Positions 18,598 through 28,255 of a stretch of DNA of 64,000 bases are shown piece by piece (the stretch's first letter is position 1; each line of letters starts with the position of its first letter). The translations under genes were made by a program, and so were the position numbers. Source of the DNA: CAYFLR01 sp964343805 (GTDB taxonomy: Bacteria; Bdellovibrionota_B; Oligoflexia; CAYFLR01); assembly GCA_964343805.1 (NCBI GenBank), contig CAYFLR010000001.1, positions 1 to 64,000 on the forward strand. Direction: 5' to 3'. The notes under the pieces were generated by a model. It was given only the letters and a program-made list of their open reading frames with translations. It ran no database searches and had not been told where the DNA came from.

Positions 18598-19857
18598 ATG
18601 TCCTTATCCACCAAAGATTGGAGTGTGATTTTATTTCTGTTATTTGGATTGAGTGTCATTCTGCACTTTAAATCTTTTGTTATTAAACACCGAGAAGGGG
18701 ATGAGCTGGTCTATATGGGGCTTGCCCATGATATGAATTACAACCTCACTCATTATACGACTATGGATCATCCTCAGGTGAAGAAGTTTCCTTCTCCCAT
18801 CTATCGAGAACCTCTTTTTATTCATCCTCCCTTTTATCCACTTATCCTAAAAGTGGGTTGGAGTATGAAAAACCCGGTGCTCATCGGTTTGATCTGGCAA
18901 AATCTATCCATGGGCTTTATTCTTATTTTTGCCTTTTGGGCGGGGCGGTCATTTGGACTCGGAGCCCCTGCTTTAGGGGCTTTACTCACTACTGTATTAC
19001 TCTGTCCTATCTTGCTTTTTTCTACCACTAAAATTCATCTAGATGGTCTGTTTGCTATATACTCTTTTATGGCTCTCGTTTCCCTGGTGATTGCGCTCCA
19101 AAGGCAATCGGTTCCTCTCTCTTTTCTCACCGGGATTCTCTTTGTATTGGCTTTAAATATTAAATACACCTCTCTCATCTTGTTACCTCCCCTTTTAATG
19201 GGGCAAGGGTTTTTTCTTTATCAAAAATGGGAAGAGTTTAAGGCGGATCAAAATATACCTGAAAAAGATCGGTGGTCTCATTTGATGCTATGGGAAAACT
19301 GGAAATGTTTTTATATTATTTTTGCCTTCGTGATGGTTATAGGTATTCATCATCATATTCGCTTTTTTATCACCTATAAAACCCTCCTGCCCTGGCATCT
19401 GATTGGAGGTCAAAAGGAAGCCTATTCTTGGAATGCTTTTACCCGCAGTATTTATAACCGAACACGGGGGCAGATGCTCTATTATATTATTGCTATCTTT
19501 CCTTGTATTTTAGTTATGCTCACCCCTCAATTTTGGAAAACTTTGGTGGCTGATTGGAAAAAGCGCTCCCCTGAATTTTTGATCGGTGTTTTCTTTATCT
19601 ACTTCTTAGTGGTGGCTTTTGCTATACAGTATAAACAGATGCGTTATTTTTCCCATGTACTTCCCTTCTTTTACCTTTTCTACGCTTTTCTATTGAATAA
19701 AAGTAAGGGGACTATTAAAACGGCTCTCTGGGTGATATGGGGGATCTCACTGCTTTTTATGATCACCACCGGATTTAATAACAGTGTCAAACATCCTGGA
19801 CACGCGAAGATCATACCTTCTTTAATCTACTATATTCCCGGTCTGCCTTATCAGTAA
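18598..19857 (+). CDS. Membrane GT-C glycosyltransferase (PMT/ArnT-like)
   Basis: The product is a polytopic membrane protein with about ten hydrophobic helices and the acidic GDE motif in the first periplasmic loop (HREGDELVYMG). This is the signature of the PMT/ArnT class, which takes sugars from polyprenyl phosphate donors. I place the start at ATG 18598, 7 bp after the GT2 stop, which gives a normal N-terminal helix; an upstream TTG at 18568 would overlap the GT2 gene. The acceptor (protein, lipid or glycan) cannot be read from sequence. Its stop overlaps the convergent solute-binding-protein gene by 7 bp. Confidence 0.75.
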   Translation: MSLSTKDWSVILFLLFGLSVILHFKSFVIKHREGDELVYMGLAHDMNYNLTHYTTMDHPQVKKFPSPIYREPLFIHPPFYPLILKVGWSMKNPVLIGLIWQNLSMGFILIFAFWAGRSFGLGAPALGALLTTVLLCPILLFSTTKIHLDGLFAIYSFMALVSLVIALQRQSVPLSFLTGILFVLALNIKYTSLILLPPLLMGQGFFLYQKWEEFKADQNIPEKDRWSHLMLWENWKCFYIIFAFVMVIGIHHHIRFFITYKTLLPWHLIGGQKEAYSWNAFTRSIYNRTRGQMLYYIIAIFPCILVMLTPQFWKTLVADWKKRSPEFLIGVFFIYFLVVAFAIQYKQMRYFSHVLPFFYLFYAFLLNKSKGTIKTALWVIWGISLLFMITTGFNNSVKHPGHAKIIPSLIYYIPGLPYQ

Positions 19858-21422
19858 TTTTTCTTCATTCTCTGTACTTGGTATTCCACCGTAGGTTCGA
19901 AAAGTAAGCTAGCAAAGTAGGTATTAAAAAGATATTTATCGTACTTCCGCATGGCGGCCACTCGCTTATCTTTATCAATGGAATTTAAATCTTGTATCAT
20001 TCCTGCTGGGAGGGAAAAAGGTGCTTTAAAAAAGCGTGGAATAACAAAAAAAGGATGCTGCCCTCTCTCAAGTCTATCAGGGTTTTGGTAATAGGATTTG
20101 AGTGGTCTCAGGTGTTTATCTAAAAAGGAGTAATTAGAATCTTTCCATTTCAGCAGTGGAAGATATTTGCTGTAGGTGAGCACTGGATTAAATTCATTGG
20201 AGAGAGCCAGCGAGAGTATGATGGCCTGGTATTTTTTTTCTTTCAGTGCTTTTCGGTACTCATCAAGTAGCAAGGTTTTGATCTGCATTTTGATACCATT
20301 TTGACCATACTTTCTCTCTAAACTTTTAGCAATTTTTTCTAGAGTGGGATGTTTTAATAAAGTAAGTGTGAACTTTAAATCGGGAATTTGAGCGGTTTTG
20401 TAGTTAATGGGAATCCCCACCTTTTGGATCAATGAAAGGGCTGATTTGGGATTATAGCGTAAGCTAGCATTAGATCCTTGATAGATGGATTTATTGCCAA
20501 AAAAGGAGGTGGTGGGCTCCAGTGAATTGGCAAAGATCTGCTGGTTGATTTCTTGACGATCTATAAGCAGAGTTAAAGCTTTCCTTACCTCTTTAAACCT
20601 GGCCATGGGCATGCGCTTTGGATTCCAGAGGATCATGGAAATGGCTGGAGTTCGGGTGAGTGGTAATTCACGAAAGGAATATTGGAGTCGTCTTTCCGGT
20701 TCTAGTTTTAAAACTTCATCAGAGGTTAAAAAGCCCTTTTGGAGGGTTCCTTTTTGGATCATAGAAAAGAGTTGTTTCCGGGTATTCAGACGAATAAAGG
20801 TGATAGGATTTTTTTTTCGGTCCCCTTTAGATTGCACGATGATCTGATTTTTATCCCGGTGGGTAATAATATATTCACCGGTGGGCGTGATGTTTTTTCT
20901 ATTCGCTTCTGCAGGGTCAAAAAGATAAAACTGAGTGAGCAGAGTTCTTAAATTAAGATAGTGTGCATTGTAAAAATAAAAGGTCACTTCTTTGGGACCG
21001 GTTTTTGTCATAGCCTTTAGATTGGTAAAAAAAGAGTTGTTTTTTCCTGCTTGGTGATAGGTGTCTAGGAGTTCTATAAGGATTTCAGGTTTGACCTTTT
21101 TTAAGCTGACAGTGATCTTATTTTGTTTTTTTGAAACTTTCCAGCTCTCGGCAGCATGAGTTAGAGTGGTGTAAAGTAGAGGGAGTAGAGGATTGTTGGG
21201 GAGCCTACTTTTTAGTGGGTGGTAGTCAGGTAGCTCAGTTAACAGAAAACGTCTTTTCTCGCCCTGGAATATACCTTTTACCAAGCGAGCAGAGTAAAAC
21301 TCTAAGGGGGAGTCAGGAGTTATTTTGAGCTCCACAGCTTGAAGTAAGGAATTACTATCCCACCCGTATAGTAGGGTGGAAAGAACCACCCAGGTTAATT
21401 TGTTAAAGCCTAAATAATTCAT
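19851..21422 (-). CDS. Family 5 extracellular solute-binding protein (peptide/oligopeptide-type)
   Basis: The 523-residue length and the overall pattern fit SBP_bac_5 proteins such as DppA/OppA. These include a short N-terminal hydrophobic stretch, the mid-region R[KR]ALTLLIDRQEINQ segment (the family's 'R.Al..AiDr..i' region), and a following GYNPKSAL-like piece seen here as LRYNPKSAL. The protein is divergent: there is no strong signal-peptidase site and no lipobox. No ABC permease or ATPase genes are adjacent. It is the last gene of a minus-strand set with the STT3-like gene (8 bp upstream) and the TPR protein, so it may serve a role other than transport. Confidence 0.72.
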   Translation of the reverse strand: MNYLGFNKLTWVVLSTLLYGWDSNSLLQAVELKITPDSPLEFYSARLVKGIFQGEKRRFLLTELPDYHPLKSRLPNNPLLPLLYTTLTHAAESWKVSKKQNKITVSLKKVKPEILIELLDTYHQAGKNNSFFTNLKAMTKTGPKEVTFYFYNAHYLNLRTLLTQFYLFDPAEANRKNITPTGEYIITHRDKNQIIVQSKGDRKKNPITFIRLNTRKQLFSMIQKGTLQKGFLTSDEVLKLEPERRLQYSFRELPLTRTPAISMILWNPKRMPMARFKEVRKALTLLIDRQEINQQIFANSLEPTTSFFGNKSIYQGSNASLRYNPKSALSLIQKVGIPINYKTAQIPDLKFTLTLLKHPTLEKIAKSLERKYGQNGIKMQIKTLLLDEYRKALKEKKYQAIILSLALSNEFNPVLTYSKYLPLLKWKDSNYSFLDKHLRPLKSYYQNPDRLERGQHPFFVIPRFFKAPFSLPAGMIQDLNSIDKDKRVAAMRKYDKYLFNTYFASLLFEPTVEYQVQRMKKNY

Positions 21423-21430
21423 GGCTTGAT

Positions 21431-22964
21431 TTAATGTTCCAGTTTAAACACATAGACTCGACTGGTTTGATGCACTATCTGCATCTTGGGATCTCTCTCG
21501 ATCACTCGTTTTAGTCTTGAGAAATTAGAGGTACAAACCCCGTAGGTGACTTTAAAGTCATTTTTGAGAAGATCATAAGTTTTGGCACCAAAGCGACCAT
21601 TGGAGAGACGGTCCCACTTTCTCCATAATTTGGGATTCCAAAAATACATAAAGTTAGGATCTAAGAAGATCAAATATCGATTATTGGAGTTATAAAACCA
21701 GAGATCGGGAGCGTCATCCCAATCACAAGTGTAGACCACTTGATCTTTGGGTACATGTTCTTTTAAATAAAGAGCGGCACTTTTGTAGCGAGACTCTTTT
21801 GTTCTAAATTGCGGTGCTACATCATTGTAGGAGCGGATAGCCAGAACCGTTATGATTCCTATGAGTAAAAAGGCGGCAATAGAAGCTGTGAGCTTTTGCT
21901 TTTTCCAATAGGAAATGGGTTTAAATTCATTTAGGTAAGGGGCAAAAAAGAAAGCACAAAACATCATGGTAACTGGAATAGAATATTCGCCAAAACGTTT
22001 GGAAATGGCGGTTAAGAAGAGCAGGCTTAAGGAGATGAGAAAGAGACTGCGAGTTTTGCTATCGGTTTTAGGTGGACGATAGAGACNNNNNNNNNNAGAA
22101 ATAAGGAATAATGAGAGAGGTATTGACCTCAATCATTTTTTTGGTGCTCATGGGTTTCAACTCACCCCCCATGTGCAAGTTGACATTACTGTTGGTTCCC
22201 ATCCAAAGGACATAGAAGTTTTGCAAGTAAAACATGGTAAAGTTATTGGGAAAGTAAGGGTGAATGACCATACCGGCGAGGGTCGCTGAGAAGGCAGTGG
22301 CTGGAGTTTTCCAATCAAAATCATTATCGAAGAGAAACTTATTAAAACTGGCGATCAGTGAAAATATAAATGGTAATAAATAAGCAGTATAGCTGGTGGT
22401 GTAGAGAAAGCAAAGGACTGCCAGTGACTTGAGCTTCTTGTTTAGGACGAAGTGAATCGACCATAAGGCCAGAGAGATGGAGAGAACTTGAGGTCTGGGA
22501 ACATTGGCTCTATATAAAAAGTAACCACCCACAACGCAAAGAAGTAAGTACCAAAACCAAGCATAGCGAACTTTATTTAGTACCAATATGACGTAGAAAC
22601 TAGTGATAGTACAGGATGCGAGTAAAATGGTGGCATATTTCATCCCTTCAATCAGATCCTTGAAGTAGGTGAAGGGGATGAGATAGATATGATAAAGCAG
22701 CTCTTTGTCGCTAAAGTGATCATGCCAAAGGCTTAAGGTGGCCCAACGAAAGTTAGACATAAAGCCTTCGGTTCGTAAAAAGTAAGAGTACTTAATATGA
22801 TAATACCCATCGGTGCCAGGGAGATAGTCGCCCCTGAATTGATAATGATGAAAGAAGATAAAAGATATAAAAAAGACAATAAATACATCGAGTACAAAAG
22901 CTGTACGAGGATCATCCATGATCTTTTTGAAGTTCTCTTTAAGCTTTAAAAGAAAAGATTCCAT
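21431..22964 (-). CDS. STT3-like membrane GT-C protein, split by an assembly gap
   Basis: Two open frames, 22964 to about 22097 and about 22086 to 21431, belong to one gene cut by the 10-N gap at 22087-22096. The N-terminal part has many transmembrane helices and a first-loop motif PGTDGYYHIKYSYFLR. Its D-x-YYH pattern is typical of oligosaccharyltransferase STT3/PglB/AglB and related GT-C enzymes. The C-terminal part has further helices, then a soluble domain of about 120 residues. The true gap must be a multiple of three for the frames to join. ATG at 22964 has AAGGTA upstream; the TTG two codons earlier is less likely. The canonical WWDxG motif is not visible, so the exact reaction is uncertain; protein or glycan glycosylation is inferred. 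Confidence 0.7.
22087..22096. other. Assembly gap (10 N) in the STT3-like gene
   Basis: The flanking codons need a gap length that is a multiple of three to stay in frame, so the 10 N are a nominal placeholder and not the measured size. Confidence 0.95.
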
Positions 22965-22985
22965 AGTCAAAGTACCTTAAATTGA

Positions 22986-24050
22986 TTATTTCAGTAATGC
23001 TGCTAATTTGATCTTAGCCTTTTCATACTTGGGATATTTTTGAGTGATCTCTTTGAGAGTTTTGATTGCTTGGTCCTGATTATTTTGTTGAATGTATAGC
23101 AAAGCAATATTGAACAAGATTTTCTCAGGGGATGGAGAAATGGCCAGCAGGGTGTCATAGATGCGGATGGCCAAATCGAACTTTTTCATCTCTTTGTAAC
23201 AAATAGCCATATGATTCATCACATTGCCATTTTTAGGCCGGTGTTTGAGGTGCTCAGCAAAAAAGGTCAGGGCCTCCTCTTTTTTCTCTAAATAGAAATG
23301 ACAGAGTCCTTTAAGCTCACTTATTTGTTCCAGGTTAAAGCTCTCTTCTTTAATATCATTTAAGATAGCGAGAGCCACAGTGTACTCTTTACCCTGAAAC
23401 AACATCCATCCCAGTCGATAGTTGACATAGGGATCACCTAGTTTCCCTGCTGCCTCTTTGAACATAGGTAGGGCTTCTTGTCTGTTGCCTGAGGCTAATT
23501 CGAAAAGAGCTCGTATTTCTAGATGCTCCACCCCTTCAGGGTTTAGTTTTTCAATCTCTTCGGTGTATTTGAGTACCTTTTCTCGATCCTTTTGAATAGC
23601 GCAGACTCTGGCTGCAGAGACTAATTTAGACAGGGGACCCGTGATTTTTTTATTATGGAACTTGTTCCATGTGCTGATAATATTGGTAGATAGAGATTTT
23701 TGGGTGAAGGGAGTTGCCAGAATATTGGTAATACCTAGTTGTTTCAAGAACACAATGTCTTCTGGTAGGATCTGATAATTTCCGGTCATGGTAAGAATAG
23801 GCAGAGACTCACTTTTAAAAGGACATCGCAAATTGATATAAAGAGAATGGAGTGGTTTCTCATCGAGTTGATAATCAACACAGAGAAAGTCTACCTTCTT
23901 ATCATGCAGAAGAGAGTACGCTTCATAGGCATGATTGGTTTGAATAATGTTTCGGTAACCCAAACGTTTTAGAGTTTGTACAATTTCAAATTTGAGTCCT
24001 TCATCCGGACTGGCAATGCCAATAGTAATCGCAGTGCTTAATTCAACCAT
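22986..24050 (-). CDS. Degenerate receiver domain fused to TPR repeats
   Basis: The first 130 residues follow the CheY fold, with a conserved-position aspartate in CVDYQ. The acidic pocket is lost (IGIASPDE in place of a DD pair), and the invariant Lys of the KPF motif is replaced by Thr (ATPF). It is therefore probably a phosphorylation-independent pseudo-receiver. Residues about 150-354 form TPR-like helical pairs (for example VNYRLGWMLFQGKEYTVALA, NHMAICYKEMKKFDLAIRIY). I choose ATG 24050, which has AAGGGG 9 nt upstream, over the TTG at 24068. It lies 21 bp upstream of the STT3-like gene and probably heads that operon. The TPRs suggest a protein scaffold. Confidence 0.8.
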   Translation of the reverse strand: MVELSTAITIGIASPDEGLKFEIVQTLKRLGYRNIIQTNHAYEAYSLLHDKKVDFLCVDYQLDEKPLHSLYINLRCPFKSESLPILTMTGNYQILPEDIVFLKQLGITNILATPFTQKSLSTNIISTWNKFHNKKITGPLSKLVSAARVCAIQKDREKVLKYTEEIEKLNPEGVEHLEIRALFELASGNRQEALPMFKEAAGKLGDPYVNYRLGWMLFQGKEYTVALAILNDIKEESFNLEQISELKGLCHFYLEKKEEALTFFAEHLKHRPKNGNVMNHMAICYKEMKKFDLAIRIYDTLLAISPSPEKILFNIALLYIQQNNQDQAIKTLKEITQKYPKYEKAKIKLAALLK

Positions 24051-24155
24051 GGGAAAAACCCCTTGCAACCTTATTTATGGACATATGTATTTTAACTCTA
24101 TATTTTTATACTGAATTCAACCCATTGTATAGTTTTTTCTGCTTAGAAACACATT

Positions 24156-24183
24156 TTGACATTTAAAAAATTTGGGCTATGAT
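24156..24183 (+). promoter_or_regulatory. Sigma-70 type promoter of the TlpA-like gene
   Basis: A perfect -35 TTGACA (24156-24161), a 16-bp spacer and the -10 TATGAT (24178-24183) lie 24-36 bp before the two possible starts of the thioredoxin-like gene. This is the clearest consensus promoter in the window. Confidence 0.75.
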
Positions 24184-24218
24184 AGGAGGGGCTAAAAACC
24201 AAGCCTATGGAGGTGTGT

Positions 24219-24761
24219 GTGTTAGGAAAATATACTGTCTGGATCTTTAGCGGTTTAGTTGCAGGGCTGATTTCCATCTATATATGGCAATCTGTGATAG
24301 AACCACTCTTTGCTCATCGAGCCTTTCCACCCATCCTACTTAAAGATAAATATGAGCAATACAATTTTACCTCTCTTAGAGACCTGGAAGTTAAAGCTAA
24401 TCTCTTAGACGAGTGCGACAATCAAAACTGTATTGTGCATTTTTGGGCCAGTTGGTGCGAATCATGCCGCCATGAGCTCCTTGATTTAGATGATTTACAA
24501 AATATCATCAAGTTGAACAAGCTATCTGTGAAAACCTTTTCCATTGCCTATAAAGACAAGCGGGAGGATGCGCAAAAACTCGTCAGTCAACTAAAAATCA
24601 AAGAGGAGAGCTGGTTTAATACAGCTGCTGAAACTGAAAAAAACTTTTCTATAACGGGTGTTCCTGAAACTCTTTTTCTAAAAGGGGGACGGTTAGTTCA
24701 TCATATCAAGGGGCCACTCAATTTTGCCCAAATGAGATCTATGATAAAAAAAGTCTTCTAA
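24219..24761 (+). CDS. Membrane-anchored TlpA/ResA-like thioredoxin
   Basis: One N-terminal transmembrane helix (about residues 4-24) tethers a thioredoxin fold on the periplasmic side. The active site is ASWCESC (CxxC), and the cis-proline loop is TGVPET. Such proteins reduce or isomerise disulfides, often of cytochrome c or of envelope proteins. The start matters: GGAGG at 24209-24213 sits 5 nt before GTG 24219, so GTG is a better start than ATG 24207, which would place the ribosome site inside the gene. The promoter at 24156-24183 serves it. It is a single gene and its stop overlaps the convergent hybrid kinase gene by 4 bp. The partner is unknown; no cytochrome maturation genes are nearby. 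Confidence 0.85.
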   Translation: MLGKYTVWIFSGLVAGLISIYIWQSVIEPLFAHRAFPPILLKDKYEQYNFTSLRDLEVKANLLDECDNQNCIVHFWASWCESCRHELLDLDDLQNIIKLNKLSVKTFSIAYKDKREDAQKLVSQLKIKEESWFNTAAETEKNFSITGVPETLFLKGGRLVHHIKGPLNFAQMRSMIKKVF

Positions 24762-26587
24762 CTTGGATCCTCCTCTGGATCTTTCAGATAAAAAGCGATT
24801 TTCTTTTTTAATTCTTCAAAATCAATTGGCTTGGTAAGTACAGTGTGAATATTAAAAAATTTGCCCGCTTTTTGTAAATGATCATAACCGGTGAGCATAA
24901 TAATAGGCAGACCCGGATTACGGGCTTGAATTTGCCCCGCTAAAGAAAAACCATCCATAATAGGTAGCTCAATGTCAGTGACAATCAAATCCACTTTGTA
25001 CTTATTGCATAAAAAGAGGGCTTCCACTCCATTCTTGGCAGAAAGCAGATTGTAGTCTTGGTCTGCAAGATACTGTTTCACTGCATCTTGGAGATCCAGA
25101 TCGTCTTCGGTGATTAAGATGGTTTTTTGATGTAAGTTGGTTTCAATATTAAGGGTCTTTTTTATCTTATCATTCAATTCTCCAGCTTTGGCCGGTTTGT
25201 AAACAATGTCTCTGGCATGCTGGGTGTATTGAGCCACATTATGAATGATCACGGGAATGTCTTTGAACTCTTCACTATCATGGAGATGTTTCAGTGTGGT
25301 GAATCCATCCATCACTGGCATGTTTAAATCCAGTAGAATGAGGTGAGGGCGCAATTTTTGCAGAAAATGGAGAGCTTCTTGCCCATTCTCTGCTTCATGG
25401 ATAACATAACCATGGTCTTCTAAAATTTTGCGAGTAAACCAGCGAATATTTTCTTCATCATCCACCACTAAAATGGTGATCTTTTCTTCTACAATACCTG
25501 GAATAGCAAAGCAGAAGGTGGCTCCATGTCCTTCCAAAGATTCAGCCCAGACTTTTCCTTTATGAATTTTACAGATCTGTTTACAGATAGCAAGACCCAG
25601 TCCGGTGCCCCCTTTTTCTTTTTTAGTTCTTTCATATTTATCAAATATCTTCTCCAGTAGATTGGGGGCAATGCCTGGGCCGTTATCATGAATGGAGACT
25701 TTGAGTACTTGGCTATCGTCCCCAATTCTTTTCCCCTTAATGGAAGATACTTCTATTTTTATCTGACCATTCTCCGGGGTAAATTTGACCGCATTGCCCA
25801 ATAGATTGTTGAAAACCTGAAAAATTTTACTTCGGTCGGCCATGATGGAAAAATCAGATTCCAAGCAGGTGGCGATTTGAATGTTTTTCTCTTTTCGTGC
25901 GACCTCAAAACAGTCTAAGTTCTCTTCAATCACCTCCCTTACTTTAAATTGTTCCATTTGCAGGTCTACTTGACTTTCTACCTGGCCGAGGTCTAGAATA
26001 TCGTGAATTAGACTGAGTGCCAGTTTGGCTTGTCGATGGGTTCTGGCTACAAAATCTTTCACCTCAGCAGATAAGTCTCCAGCAATTCCATCCATTAATA
26101 TTTCCATGCTGGTTTGAATAACCCCGATGGGGTTTTTGAGATCGTGGGATACAATGGAGAGAAACTCATCCTTAGTTTCAGACAGTTTAATAATCTCTTT
26201 CTGCATGCGGGACATACGCAGCAGGCTTTTGATCTTTTGCATAATCAAGCGCACATCCATATCTTTACTGATATAGTCATCCGCTCCAGCTTCTAAACCT
26301 GCTATGATATTATCTGTATCACTCAGACCGGTGAGCATAATCACAGGAATGATTTTCAGAGTATCATCGGCTTTAATTTCCTGGCAGAACTCTTTTCCAT
26401 TCATTTGCGGCATCAAATTATCTACCAAAATAAGATGAGGCATGTGGTTTTTTGCCAGCTCAAGACCTTCTTTGCCACTCTCAGCATTCAGGTAGGAAAA
26501 TCCATTTTTCTTGAGATGGCGATTCATTATTTTGATATCCACCGCATCGTCGTCAATCACCAGGATTAAAGGGCTTTGCTCTACCAT
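24758..26587 (-). CDS. Hybrid histidine kinase: REC-HisKA-HATPase-REC-REC
   Basis: The 609-residue protein has five domains. Receiver 1 has Asp56. The HisKA domain has phospho-acceptor His148 in SIVSHDLKNP. The HATPase has an N box (NLLGNAVKF, about 261-269), DNGPGI and GGTGLGLA. Receiver 2 has Asp420 and Lys464 (YKPA). Receiver 3 has Asp538 and Lys586 (TKPI). No sensor or membrane segment is present, so it is cytosolic and driven by phosphate arriving at receiver 1 from another kinase. Receiver 2 lacks the usual Thr/Ser in its fourth strand (VIIHNVA). It is the last gene of the ung-murJ-kinase-receiver operon, 26 bp after the Rcp1-like receiver, which suggests a phosphorelay among the three signalling proteins. 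Confidence 0.92.
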   Translation of the reverse strand: MVEQSPLILVIDDDAVDIKIMNRHLKKNGFSYLNAESGKEGLELAKNHMPHLILVDNLMPQMNGKEFCQEIKADDTLKIIPVIMLTGLSDTDNIIAGLEAGADDYISKDMDVRLIMQKIKSLLRMSRMQKEIIKLSETKDEFLSIVSHDLKNPIGVIQTSMEILMDGIAGDLSAEVKDFVARTHRQAKLALSLIHDILDLGQVESQVDLQMEQFKVREVIEENLDCFEVARKEKNIQIATCLESDFSIMADRSKIFQVFNNLLGNAVKFTPENGQIKIEVSSIKGKRIGDDSQVLKVSIHDNGPGIAPNLLEKIFDKYERTKKEKGGTGLGLAICKQICKIHKGKVWAESLEGHGATFCFAIPGIVEEKITILVVDDEENIRWFTRKILEDHGYVIHEAENGQEALHFLQKLRPHLILLDLNMPVMDGFTTLKHLHDSEEFKDIPVIIHNVAQYTQHARDIVYKPAKAGELNDKIKKTLNIETNLHQKTILITEDDLDLQDAVKQYLADQDYNLLSAKNGVEALFLCNKYKVDLIVTDIELPIMDGFSLAGQIQARNPGLPIIMLTGYDHLQKAGKFFNIHTVLTKPIDFEELKKKIAFYLKDPEEDPS

Positions 26588-26613
26588 TTTTTCCTCTCTC
26601 TTAGATCCGTTTT

Positions 26614-27015
26614 TTAAGGTAATTCACTGAGTGTCCAGTAAAGTTTGATGGATCTGATGACCTCAACAAACTGCTTATAATCAACTGGCTTAACCATGTA
26701 ACCCGCCACCCCATGGTCGAAGGTTTTTAACTTATCCTGCTCTTCTATTGAGGTTGTTAGAATGATAACCGGAATGAGCTTGAGCTCTGGATCTTTCTTT
26801 GCCTCAGCCAAAAACTCTAGACCATTCATCCGTGGCATATTGAGATCTAGAAGTATAATGGCCGGATGTTCGGTTTTTAAATACTCCAGAGCCTCTTCTC
26901 CATTTTCTACAATGTGGAGCTTGTTGGTGATTTGAAGCTCCTTAAATGCACGCTGAACAGACATTTGATCTACTTTGTCATCTTCTACTAATAAAATTGT
27001 TTGATCGCCTTTCAT
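26614..27015 (-). CDS. Single-domain receiver, Rcp1-like
   Basis: A stand-alone CheY-fold protein of 133 residues. It has the phospho-acceptor Asp57 in LLDLNMPRMNG, Thr in ILTTS, and Lys in MVKPVD. The sequence features (VQRAFKEL, NGEEALEYL, DLNMPRMNGLEFL) are those of the Rcp1 class that partners phytochrome-type kinases in bacteria. I choose the ATG at 27015, with GGAG plus AGGA just upstream, over the ATG at 27027, which lacks a ribosome site. It follows the PAS kinase gene by about 19 bp, so that kinase is the natural phosphodonor. It has no output domain, so it should pass phosphate to, or bind, another protein, possibly the hybrid kinase downstream. Confidence 0.92.
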   Translation of the reverse strand: MKGDQTILLVEDDKVDQMSVQRAFKELQITNKLHIVENGEEALEYLKTEHPAIILLDLNMPRMNGLEFLAEAKKDPELKLIPVIILTTSIEEQDKLKTFDHGVAGYMVKPVDYKQFVEVIRSIKLYWTLSELP

Positions 27016-27034
27016 TCCTATCTCCATAGTAAGC

Positions 27035-28243
27035 CTATTTATTCAAAGGGAGGGTCATACTGAAGGTGCTTCCTTTTCCCGGATTAGATTCTACCTCAAT
27101 ATGACCTTGGTTCAAACTAACTATTTTTTGCACAATGGATAGTCCCATCCCAATCCGCTCTTCCACATCTCGGGCTTGAAGTGTCTGCATGGGTTCAAAT
27201 ATTTTCTTAAAATGACGCTCGTGAATACCTTTTCCATTGTCTTTGATAATAAATTGCCATTTGGCACGCTTCACATCTTTTAAAGTGGTGATGGTGATTT
27301 CCCCTCGTTCTTTATCAATAGCTCTTACCGCATTGTCTACCAAATGAATCAAAATTTGCTGCAGTTGAGCTTCGATAAAGTAGACCGATTTAACATTAGA
27401 ATCCACATCCATGGTTATGTGTAAAGGGAGGGGAGAGAGAAGGTCTATGATGTTTTGAATCATCTGTTCTAGGTTGATTTTAACCCGCTTGGCTTTGATA
27501 CTCTTTCTGTCTTTTCCCACTTGAGAGTATTCTAAAACTGCTTCTATCAGATTATTAATGCGGATGGATCTTTGAATAATGAGTTGCAAAGTATTTAGCG
27601 CTAGTTCATCTAGCTTACTGGCGTAATCTTCTGCTAACCAACTGGCTAAGGTTCCAATCGCCCGGAGTGGAGCTTTGAGATCATGAGAAATAATATGAGC
27701 AAAATCATCCAAATCTTTGTTGGATCGCTCTAGTTCGGTCAGGGTGGATGTGAGATGGTTTTGGGTTTTTGTTCTTTCGGAAATATCCTGTACCATAGCC
27801 AAGCAGTGCCATTTATTGTCCAGTTTTAAAGAGGAAAGAGTGACTTCTATATCAAGAGAATGTCCCGCTTTATGATACCCTTTTATTTCGGTTGTCTTGC
27901 CTATGAATCTGCTTTGACCAGTTTGACTAAAGGTTTCTACTCCTCTTTTGATAAGTGGGTGAAGTTTTTGTTCTATTACCAGAGAGTAAAAAAACTGACC
28001 TTGAGCCTCTTGGGTCGTATAGCCAAAAAGTTGCTCAGCTGCTCTGTTCCAAAGGGTGATGATACCTTGGCCATCAAGTATAATAATTCCGCTTTGAGCG
28101 CTATCAATGATGGAACGATGAGTGACTTCACTTCTATGAAGAGCTTGTTCTTTGGTAAGCAGCAATTGATAGCGAGAGATTAAATAGACCCCTCCACCGG
28201 TGATCATAATTATGGTGAAAAAAAGCAAAACTATCCAAAGCAT
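27035..28243 (-). CDS. Membrane PAS-domain histidine kinase
   Basis: An N-terminal transmembrane helix (about residues 3-23) is followed by a PAS domain (about 40-155; ILDGQGIITLWN, GYTTQEA). HisKA follows, with His187 in FAHIISHDLKAP, then a HATPase domain with DNGKGI and IGMGLSIV. The HisKA sequence (FAHIISHDLKAPLRAI) is of the class common in phytochrome-like kinases, and the gene directly precedes an Rcp1-like receiver. No bilin-binding GAF domain is present, so the signal is probably sensed by the PAS domain. The kinase gene starts 12 bp after murJ and has a plain ATG start. Confidence 0.92.
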   Translation of the reverse strand: MLWIVLLFFTIIMITGGGVYLISRYQLLLTKEQALHRSEVTHRSIIDSAQSGIIILDGQGIITLWNRAAEQLFGYTTQEAQGQFFYSLVIEQKLHPLIKRGVETFSQTGQSRFIGKTTEIKGYHKAGHSLDIEVTLSSLKLDNKWHCLAMVQDISERTKTQNHLTSTLTELERSNKDLDDFAHIISHDLKAPLRAIGTLASWLAEDYASKLDELALNTLQLIIQRSIRINNLIEAVLEYSQVGKDRKSIKAKRVKINLEQMIQNIIDLLSPLPLHITMDVDSNVKSVYFIEAQLQQILIHLVDNAVRAIDKERGEITITTLKDVKRAKWQFIIKDNGKGIHERHFKKIFEPMQTLQARDVEERIGMGLSIVQKIVSLNQGHIEVESNPGKGSTFSMTLPLNK

Positions 28244-28255
28244 CCATTAATTATA

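Noticed and set aside
21431..22970. Two separate genes in the STT3-like region
   Set aside because: The two frames only differ because of the 10-N gap; their membrane-protein character and position show one gene.
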